Below, in pieces: positions 1-4,187 of a stretch of DNA of 8,036 bases (its first letter is position 1; each line of letters opens with the position of its first letter). The notes under the pieces were generated by a model. The model worked only from the letters and a program-made list of their open reading frames with translations, was not told the origin of the DNA and did no database searches. The stretch is from Acidobacteriota bacterium (GTDB lineage: Bacteria > Acidobacteriota > Blastocatellia > Pyrinomonadales > Pyrinomonadaceae). The translations under genes were made by a program, and so were the position numbers. The stretch lies in the NCBI GenBank assembly GCA_005790265.1, contig SXVE01000482.1, forward strand, positions 1 through 8,036, read 5' to 3'.

Positions 1-575
1 ACGAAACCATCACAATTATTGAGAATTACCCGCAGAACAAACCGCTCAAATTGATCAAACTAAACGAAGCGAATCGCGGACGCCAGCTGCACGAAGGCGC
101 GAAACAGGCGACGGGCGATGTTTGTTGGTTTTTACACGCCGACACGCGCCCGGTTCAGGGTTCGGGCAGACAAATCAAATCGTTTATGCGGTTTAACGAA
201 GTGGTCGGCGGAACTTTCGAGATTATTTTCGGCGGCGACAACGCGTGGGCGCGATTTTTGACGAAACTTTACCCGACTTTGCGCACGGGCGGTTTGATTT
301 ACGGCGATTCGGCGATTTTCGTGCGCCGCGAAACTTACGAGAAAATCAAAGGATTTAAACCTTTGCCGCTGTTTGAAGATTTGGATTTGGTCAAAAGATT
401 ACAGCGCAAAGGTCGCTTCGTCCACATCAATCTGCCGGTCACGACCAGCTCGCGCCGCTTTGAAAATAAATCGTTCGTCTGGACTTTCACCAAATGGTCG
501 CTCTTTCAAGGACTTTACTGGGTCGGTTTTCCGCCGCGAACTTTGGCGAAATTCTACAAACCGATCAGAAAATAA
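1..575 (+). CDS. Family-2 glycosyltransferase, TIGR04283-like (3' part)
   Basis: This is the C-terminal part of a GT-A fold glycosyltransferase. The frame is open from base 3, so the true start lies left of the window; the TTG at 51 is an internal Leu codon. Visible family motifs are N-R-G-R-Q followed by H-E-G-A (about 69-99), G-D-V then F-L-H-A-D-T (about 115-146; the Asp of HAD at 141 is the metal/nucleotide-sugar binding position), Y-G-D-S with F-V-R-R (about 300-335), and F-E-D-L-D (372-386), the acceptor-side acidic motif. The C-terminal S-R-R-F-E...W...G-L-Y-W-x-G-x-P-P pattern is typical of the TIGR04283 group, described as rSAM/selenodomain-associated or arsenosugar-type transferases. 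The donor and acceptor cannot be told from sequence. No transmembrane segment is visible in this part. It ends 17 bases from the stop of a convergent gene. The glycosyltransferase call is firm; the subfamily is likely. Confidence 0.88.
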   Translation, partial: ETITIIENYPQNKPLKLIKLNEANRGRQLHEGAKQATGDVCWFLHADTRPVQGSGRQIKSFMRFNEVVGGTFEIIFGGDNAWARFLTKLYPTLRTGGLIYGDSAIFVRRETYEKIKGFKPLPLFEDLDLVKRLQRKGRFVHINLPVTTSSRRFENKSFVWTFTKWSLFQGLYWVGFPPRTLAKFYKPIRK

Positions 576-592
576 ATAAAGAATTAACTTAA

Positions 593-988
593 TTACTTAC
601 CAAATTTTTCAAGAGCTTGATTTAATGCTTTTACAATCTTTTTTCGCCTTGGTTCTTCATAAAGCCACATTGGAAGGCGTTCATACCAGCGCTGAATTAA
701 ATCGTGTTCAGCCGCAATAAAATTTGCTATATTTCTACGGTAATTTTTGGGATTTTGCCGCGCCTCAGTTTCTAGCCATTCTTTATCAGGTAATCGCGAA
801 CTTGGATGAAGTTTTTGCTCGAAATATTGAAGAACTTCTTTTATTTGGTTAAGCGAATCAAACTGAAATTGAAAACTGCAAACTTCGACAAAATACATTT
901 TTCGAGCCAAAACTTTACCGATTGGCGAGTTAACGTCTTTGACTTCAGAATTTTCAGGCAAGTAACTTTCAGTCCAGATACGCGACAT
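593..988 (-). CDS. Hypothetical protein, 131 aa, convergent to the glycosyltransferase
   Basis: I do not recognise this protein. I start it at the ATG at 988; a TTG at 994 in the same frame would add two residues, and a stop lies at 1007-1009. No Shine-Dalgarno is seen. The product is soluble-looking, with no signal peptide or membrane helix. It has a beta-looking N-terminal half (residues 1-45, with a Y-F-V-E-V-C-S-F-Q-F-Q-F strand pattern), a Q-K-L-H-P-S-S-R segment (58-65), and a basic, helical C-terminus containing the Trp/aromatic cluster R-W-Y-E-R-L-P-M-W-L-Y (100-110), then E-E-P-R-R-K-K and a final amphipathic helix. The mixed alpha/beta order and absence of low complexity argue for a real gene. 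It is visibly richer in A/T than its neighbours, which could mean recent acquisition or weak expression. Nothing in the context assigns a role. Confidence 0.72.
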   Translation of the reverse strand: MSRIWTESYLPENSEVKDVNSPIGKVLARKMYFVEVCSFQFQFDSLNQIKEVLQYFEQKLHPSSRLPDKEWLETEARQNPKNYRRNIANFIAAEHDLIQRWYERLPMWLYEEPRRKKIVKALNQALEKFGK

Positions 989-1060
989 AAACAATATGAT
1001 GATAAATCAGAAAAGATTCAAAGAGTAAATTTCTATTTAACTTAAAAAGGTTTTCTTTTA

Positions 1061-1095
1061 TTTTCCATTATCAATTATCCATTTTCCATTGTTTT
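1061..1095. repeat. Degenerate heptanucleotide repeat between divergent genes
   Basis: Five consecutive 7-base units fit in register: TTTTCCA, TTATCAA, TTATCCA, TTTTCCA and TTGTTTT, the last degenerate. Units 1 and 4 are identical, and unit 3 differs from them by two bases. The block sits in the AT-rich spacer between the minus-strand hypothetical gene and murA. The pattern resembles the short tandem heptamer repeats known from cyanobacterial intergenic regions; that comparison is from general knowledge and was not searched. Confidence 0.55.
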
Positions 1096-1120
1096 TATGA
1101 TAAGATTTCCTACTTGCATC

Positions 1121-1126
1121 TATAAG
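1121..1126 (+). promoter_or_regulatory. Possible -10 element for murA
   Basis: TATAAG (5 of 6 to the TATAAT consensus) lies 26 bases before the murA ATG, which would give a leader of about 20 nt. No convincing -35 hexamer is found 16-18 bases upstream. A second candidate, TATGAT at 1096-1101 just after the heptamer repeat, is equally incomplete. Weak call. Confidence 0.25.
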
Positions 1127-1152
1127 AAATCTAAATATCAATTTTATCATTT

Positions 1153-2448
1153 ATGGACAAATTTTTAATTCGCGGCGGCGCGCCGCTGCGCGGAACGATT
1201 GAAATCAGCGGCGCGAAAAATTCGGCTTTGCCGTGTTTGGCGGCAACGCTTTTAACCGCGGAAACCGTTACTTTGCATAACGTTCCGTATGTCAAAGACT
1301 TGATTACGCAGCGGCGGCTTTTGGAAGATTTGGGCGCGACGGTTTTAACGCCGGAGCTGCGGACGCACAAAGTGACGGCGAAAAATATCGAGACGTTTGA
1401 AGCGCCGTATGAACTCGTCAAAACGATGCGCGCCAGCGTTTTGGCTTTGGGTCCGTTATTAGCGCGTTTCGGTCAGGCGAAAGTTTCGCTTCCCGGCGGC
1501 TGCGCTATCGGCACGCGTCCGATTGATCTGCATCTCAAAGCGTTTGAACAACTTGGCGCGACGGTTTCGCTTGAATCCGGCGATGTCGTCGCGCGCGCGC
1601 CTTCGGGCAGATTAACCGGCGCGGAGATTTCGTTTGAAAAAGTAACCGTCACGGGAACCGAAAACGTGATGATGGCGGCGGCGCTGGCGAAGGGAAAAAC
1701 CACGATTTTAAACGCGGCGTGCGAACCGGAAATCGAAGATTTAGCCGAACTTTTAAACAAAATGGGCGCGCGCATCAAAGGCGCGGGAACTGCGACGATT
1801 GAAATTGAAGGCGTGGAAAATTTGAGCGGCGCGGAGCACACGATTATTCCCGACCGCATCGAAACCGGCACGTTTATCGTCGCGGCGGCGATCACTAAAG
1901 GCGAACTCGAAATCAGAAACTGCGCGCCGCAGCATCTCGTCGCCGTTATCGAAAAGCTGCGCGCCGTCGGCGTTGACATCGAAGAACTAAATCCGAATTC
2001 GCTATTGGTCAAATGTTGCGACAAAGGATTGACAGCGCAAAGCGTGACGACCGAGCCGCATCCGCTGTTTCCGACTGATATGCAGGCGCAGTATATGGCT
2101 TTGATGACGCAAGCCGAAGGCGTTTCGACGATTACCGAAACGATTTTTGAAAATCGGTTTATGCACGCGTCCGAATTAATCAGAATGAACGCGAAAATCG
2201 AGTTTTCCGGCAGCACGGCGCGCGTTCGCGGCGTAACCGATTTGACCGGCGCACGCGTTCAGGCGTCGGATCTGCGCGCGTCGGCATCGCTCGTTTTAGC
2301 GGCTTTGTGCGCGAGTGGCGAAACTTTGATTGACCGCGTTTATCATATTGACCGCGGCTACGAAAACATCGTCAAAAAACTCGGCGCGGTCGGTGCGAAA
2401 ATTGAAAGAATAACCGAATCGGCGGCGAAAAGCGCGGCGGATCAATAA
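1153..2448 (+). CDS. murA: UDP-N-acetylglucosamine 1-carboxyvinyltransferase
   Basis: MurA transfers enolpyruvate from phosphoenolpyruvate to UDP-GlcNAc, the first committed cytoplasmic step of peptidoglycan synthesis, and is the fosfomycin target. At 431 aa it is slightly longer than the usual 417-420, the excess being a short C-terminal tail. Family hallmarks are all present: the N-terminal G-A-K-N-S-A-L-P (Lys22, Asn23), the active-site loop P-G-G-C-A-I-G-T-R-P-I-D-L-H with the nucleophilic Cys at residue 117 and Arg122, F-P-T-D-M-Q-A-Q with the general-base Asp309, D-L-R-A-S-A (Arg375), and H-I-D-R-G-Y-E (Arg401). These correspond to E. coli Cys115, Arg120, Asp305, Arg371 and Arg397. Cys at 117 rather than Asp predicts fosfomycin sensitivity of this enzyme. 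The ATG at 1153 gives the expected N-terminus; no Shine-Dalgarno precedes it. It appears to be a single-gene unit, and no other cell-wall gene is adjacent. Confidence 0.97.
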   Translation: MDKFLIRGGAPLRGTIEISGAKNSALPCLAATLLTAETVTLHNVPYVKDLITQRRLLEDLGATVLTPELRTHKVTAKNIETFEAPYELVKTMRASVLALGPLLARFGQAKVSLPGGCAIGTRPIDLHLKAFEQLGATVSLESGDVVARAPSGRLTGAEISFEKVTVTGTENVMMAAALAKGKTTILNAACEPEIEDLAELLNKMGARIKGAGTATIEIEGVENLSGAEHTIIPDRIETGTFIVAAAITKGELEIRNCAPQHLVAVIEKLRAVGVDIEELNPNSLLVKCCDKGLTAQSVTTEPHPLFPTDMQAQYMALMTQAEGVSTITETIFENRFMHASELIRMNAKIEFSGSTARVRGVTDLTGARVQASDLRASASLVLAALCASGETLIDRVYHIDRGYENIVKKLGAVGAKIERITESAAKSAADQ

Positions 2449-2453
2449 TTTGT

Positions 2454-2492
2454 AAAAAAAGTGCTTGCGTTATTGGTAATTTCTGCTATAAA
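2454..2492 (+). promoter_or_regulatory. Extended -10 promoter of the candidate small RNA
   Basis: Directly after the murA stop there is a run of seven A (2454-2460, UP-like), TTGCGT at 2465-2470 (TTG core of a -35), a 16-base spacer, and TATAAA at 2487-2492 (5 of 6) preceded by TG at 2484-2485, which makes an extended -10. Predicted transcription start is about 2498-2500. This is among the best sigma-70-type promoters in the window, and it lies about 50 bases ahead of a terminator rather than in front of a gene. Confidence 0.6.
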
Positions 2493-2498
2493 AAGAGT

Positions 2499-2585
2499 GA
2501 GTTATGTCTCCTTGTACATAATTGTCTCCTTTGTGGTGAGTAGTGAAAAATCCTGCCGGTGTGAATAACCGGCAGGATTTTTTGC
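2499..2585 (+). ncRNA. Candidate small RNA with two CUCCU (anti-Shine-Dalgarno-like) motifs
   Basis: The predicted transcript is about 87 nt, running from the extended -10 promoter to a perfect intrinsic terminator. The 5' part can fold into a hairpin: 2500-2507 pairs with 2516-2523 (six Watson-Crick pairs UUAUGU/ACAUAA plus a G-U and an A-U), presenting an 8-nt loop CUCCUUGU at 2508-2515. A near-copy of the same motif (UGUCUCCUUUGU, 2523-2534; first copy UGUCUCCUUGU, 2505-2515) follows in a mostly unpaired stretch before the terminator stem. CUCCUU matches the anti-SD core of the 16S 3' end, and loops of this type are known in several bacterial sRNA groups that pair with ribosome binding sites. 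No credible ORF is inside. Alternative: an attenuator leader for the downstream HIT gene, less likely because that gene has its own promoter candidate after the terminator. The Rfam family is unknown to me. Confidence 0.5.
2546..2583 (+). terminator. Strong intrinsic terminator (small RNA / murA end)
   Basis: A perfect 15-bp stem pairs 2546-2560 with 2568-2582 around a 7-nt loop (2561-2567). The stem core is TCCTGCCGGT/ACCGGCAGGA, flanked by A5 on the left and T6 on the right. Because of the A-tract it could also stop transcription on the minus strand. It would end both murA readthrough and the short transcript that starts at about 2499. Confidence 0.9.
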
Positions 2586-2637
2586 GTTTATTTTGCCAAT
2601 TCCAAAGCAAACCACAAAAAACCGATGCTGCGCTCGA

Positions 2638-2666
2638 TTAACAATCGCCTTCGTTTATGATTTAAT
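2638..2666 (+). promoter_or_regulatory. Candidate sigma-70-type promoter of the HIT gene
   Basis: TTAACA at 2638-2643 (5 of 6 to TTGACA) and TTTAAT at 2661-2666 (5 of 6 to TATAAT) are separated by exactly 17 bases. Transcription would start about 2673, leaving a leader of only about 13 nt before the ATG at 2686. The site lies inside the upstream in-frame extension of the HIT ORF, which supports the later start codon. Confidence 0.5.
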
Positions 2667-2685
2667 GATTTCACACATAAAGTTT

Positions 2686-3030
2686 ATGAGCGATTGTTTA
2701 TTTTGCAAAATTATTGCGGGCGAAATTCCGTCCAAGCTGGTTTATCAGGACGATGTTTGCGTCGCGTTCAACGACATCAGCCCGCAAGCGCCGACGCACG
2801 TTTTAATTGTTCCGCGCGAGCATTTTGATTCGCTCGACAAAGCCGAAAAACATCAAAAAGAAACGCTCGGACATCTTCTTTTAACCGCCGCCGACATCGC
2901 GCGCGACAAAAATTTCGCCGCAGACGGTTACCGCGTCGTCATCAACACGAACCGCGACGGCGGGCAAACGGTTTATCATCTGCACGTTCACCTGCTCGCC
3001 GGTCGCCCGTTTATTTTCCCGCCCGGTTAA
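2686..3030 (+). CDS. HIT (histidine triad) family protein, Hint-like
   Basis: This is a small cytoplasmic nucleotide hydrolase/transferase of the histidine triad superfamily; Hint-branch enzymes typically hydrolyse AMP-N bonds such as adenosine phosphoramidates. The triad H-L-H-V-H-L-L lies at residues 98-104 (His98, His100, His102), His100 being the predicted nucleophile. The N-terminus M-S-D-C-L-F-C-K-I-I-A-G-E-I-P-S is the classic Hint opening, with Cys4 and Cys7, which together with His47 and His98 can bind zinc in some members. N-T-N-x-D-G-G-Q-T-V (87-96) and the C-terminal A-G-R-P also fit. Its 114 aa is a normal length. I chose the ATG at 2686 over the in-frame ATG at 2593, which begins just behind the terminator and adds 31 unconserved residues that overlap the promoter. 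There is no clear Shine-Dalgarno. It may be co-transcribed with the lipoprotein gene 79 bases downstream. The natural substrate is not predictable. Confidence 0.94.
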   Translation: MSDCLFCKIIAGEIPSKLVYQDDVCVAFNDISPQAPTHVLIVPREHFDSLDKAEKHQKETLGHLLLTAADIARDKNFAADGYRVVINTNRDGGQTVYHLHVHLLAGRPFIFPPG

Positions 3031-3109
3031 AGTTTTTTTAGCGACAAACTCACATCGTCCGCCTCGAATCAAAAACTCAATCTCCTAAATGTTTTATAAA
3101 AACAATTTT

Positions 3110-3991
3110 ATGAAAAAACCTTTTTATACATTTTTCCTTTCCGCCTGCGTTTTGTGGCAGATCGGTTGCGGAAATAATGAAGCGGCGAACAATTCGGTCG
3201 CGGAAAACTCGAACGCGTCAGTTAACACGGCGAATCAAACCGCGCCGGTTGCGGCAGCGACGCCGACCCCGGCGGAAACTCCGCTTCCCGAATTTACCGA
3301 CGCCAATCTCGCTCTTGCCGAAGGAATCAAGCAGCTCGATGCCAATTCAATCGAAAAAGCCGTTAGCGTTTTGCAGCAAGCCGTCAAGCTCAATCCCGAT
3401 TTGGGCGAAGCGCATTTTCGCCTCGGCATTGCCTACGCGCTCGTCGAAAAAGAACGCGAACAATCGGCATTGACCGAAGAAGCGACGCCGACGCCGACGC
3501 CCGCCAAAAAAGCTAAAAAAGCGGAAGAAGCGAAAACCGATTCGGAAAAATCGTTTGAAAATGCCGTCAAAGCTTACGAGAAATATCTGAAAAAAAATCC
3601 CGATGATGATATGGCTCATTTCAATCTCGGTCTCGCTTACAATAAGTTAAACGATGATCAGGAAGCGCAAAAATCTTTGCAGCAAGCCGTAAAATTAAAA
3701 CCGGACGACACGGTTTACCAAACGGAATTCGGCGCGATTTTAATTAAGCTGGCGCAGTATGAAGAAGCCGTGCGCGCGCTGAAAAAAGCGTTGGAAATTG
3801 ATCCGGCGAATCTCGAAGCCGAAGAAATGCTGGAAAAAGCGCAAGCCGGAAAAAAACGCGTGGATTTCGGCATTAAACCAAAAGTTCCCGAACAAAAAGA
3901 AGCTCCGGCACCGGCGCGTCCGAAAAACAAACCGGCAGCAAAACCGAAGGAAGCGCCCGCCGCTGTTACGGCGCCCGCGAATACTAATTGA
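3110..3991 (+). CDS. TPR-repeat lipoprotein
   Basis: This is a predicted envelope-anchored lipoprotein of 293 aa that probably acts as a protein-protein scaffold. The start at 3110 gives a classic n-region (M-K-K), an aromatic hydrophobic core and Cys20 followed by G-N-N-E and an Asn/Ser/Ala/Thr-rich tether (21-60). The lipobox Q-I-G-C has an unusual Gln at -3. An in-frame ATG at 3089 would make L-S-A-C (Cys13 here, Cys20 from that start) a canonical lipobox, so start and lipidation site are open. TPR units are seen at about 65-95, 99-113 continuing at 145-163, 167-198 and 202-232, with the usual A-x-x-x-L-G-x-A-Y and A-x-x-x-L-x-P spacing. A charged insert with T-P-T-P-T-P and Lys/Ala/Glu runs (about 119-144) splits the second TPR. 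The tail (250-293) is Pro/Ala/Lys-rich and likely disordered. A strong terminator follows 43 bases after the stop. Confidence 0.85.
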   Translation: MKKPFYTFFLSACVLWQIGCGNNEAANNSVAENSNASVNTANQTAPVAAATPTPAETPLPEFTDANLALAEGIKQLDANSIEKAVSVLQQAVKLNPDLGEAHFRLGIAYALVEKEREQSALTEEATPTPTPAKKAKKAEEAKTDSEKSFENAVKAYEKYLKKNPDDDMAHFNLGLAYNKLNDDQEAQKSLQQAVKLKPDDTVYQTEFGAILIKLAQYEEAVRALKKALEIDPANLEAEEMLEKAQAGKKRVDFGIKPKVPEQKEAPAPARPKNKPAAKPKEAPAAVTAPANTN

Positions 3992-4034
3992 TCGCCGCAC
4001 CGAAACGCTGAAAAATAGTTGTTTTAATTAGCAC

Positions 4035-4071
4035 AAAAAACGCCGCGCTTTATTAAAGCGCGGCGTTTTTT
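4035..4071. terminator. Strong bidirectional intrinsic terminator
   Basis: A perfect 17-bp stem pairs 4035-4051 with 4055-4071 around a 3-nt loop. The GC core CGCCGCGC/GCGCGGCG is flanked by A6 on the left and T6 on the right. It closes the HIT/lipoprotein unit on the plus strand and, by symmetry, would also stop minus-strand transcription. Confidence 0.93.
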
Positions 4072-4114
4072 GCGCGGTGCGAAAATACACACTGTTCCCC
4101 GTAACTGTATCAAC

Positions 4115-4187
4115 TTGACATAAAATTTAAAAATCGGATGATGAAGAAAGCCGTATTATTTCATCATTTAAGTATTAAGTAAGTATT
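4115..4187 (+). promoter_or_regulatory. Leader of the GAF-AAA+ regulator: -35-like box, inverted repeat, direct repeat
   Basis: A perfect TTGACA sits at 4115-4120, but no good -10 lies 16-18 bases downstream, so it is only a partial promoter. ATGATGAA (4138-4145) and TTCATCAT (4160-4167) form an 8-bp inverted repeat with a 14-base loop. AAGTATT occurs twice (4170-4176 and 4181-4187), the second copy abutting the start codon. These could be regulator or RNA-level control sites; the function is unproven. Confidence 0.3.
4138..4182 (+). CDS. Possible 14-codon upstream ORF (leader peptide)
   Basis: Tandem ATG codons at 4138 and 4141 open a 14-residue frame (M-M-K-K-A-V-L-F-H-H-L-S-I-K) that ends with TAA at 4180-4182, five bases before the ATG of the large regulator and in a different frame. 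Its first codons form the left arm of the inverted repeat, so ribosome movement through it would affect that hairpin. No Shine-Dalgarno precedes it, and an ORF this short is easily produced by chance. Listed as tentative. Confidence 0.2.
   Translation: MMKKAVLFHHLSIK

Noticed and set aside
51..575. TTG at 51 as start of the glycosyltransferase
   Set aside because: The same frame is open to the left edge and reads on as family sequence, so the start lies outside the window.
582..594. AATTAACTTAATT palindrome at the convergent gene ends as a bidirectional terminator
   Set aside because: Pure A/T arms of six with one loop base cannot form a useful terminator hairpin.
806..1045. Plus-strand ORF opposite the hypothetical gene
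   Set aside because: It overlaps the better minus-strand gene and extends into AT-rich spacer; Lys/Phe-rich noise.
1473..2216. Long minus-strand ORF (247 codons) opposite murA
   Set aside because: Shadow of the biased codon use in murA; the translation is Ser/Ala-rich without domain features.
2499..2534. Minus-strand AAGGAG followed by ATG and a 5-codon frame
   Set aside because: It is the complement of the CUCCU motifs; no minus-strand promoter is seen and the frame stops at once.
2497..2568. GTG-started frame of 23 codons, and a 5-codon ATG frame at 2504, inside the small RNA
   Set aside because: The GTG lies at the predicted transcription start, there is no SD, and the longer frame runs into the terminator stem; the shorter is too small to support.
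2593..2685. N-terminal extension of the HIT protein from the ATG at 2593
   Set aside because: It starts right behind a terminator, overlaps a good promoter candidate, and the added 31 residues do not resemble the family, whose conserved start is the M-S-D-C at 2686.
3031..3045. T7 run after the HIT stop as a terminator
   Set aside because: No stable GC stem precedes the T-run, so readthrough to the lipoprotein gene is more likely.
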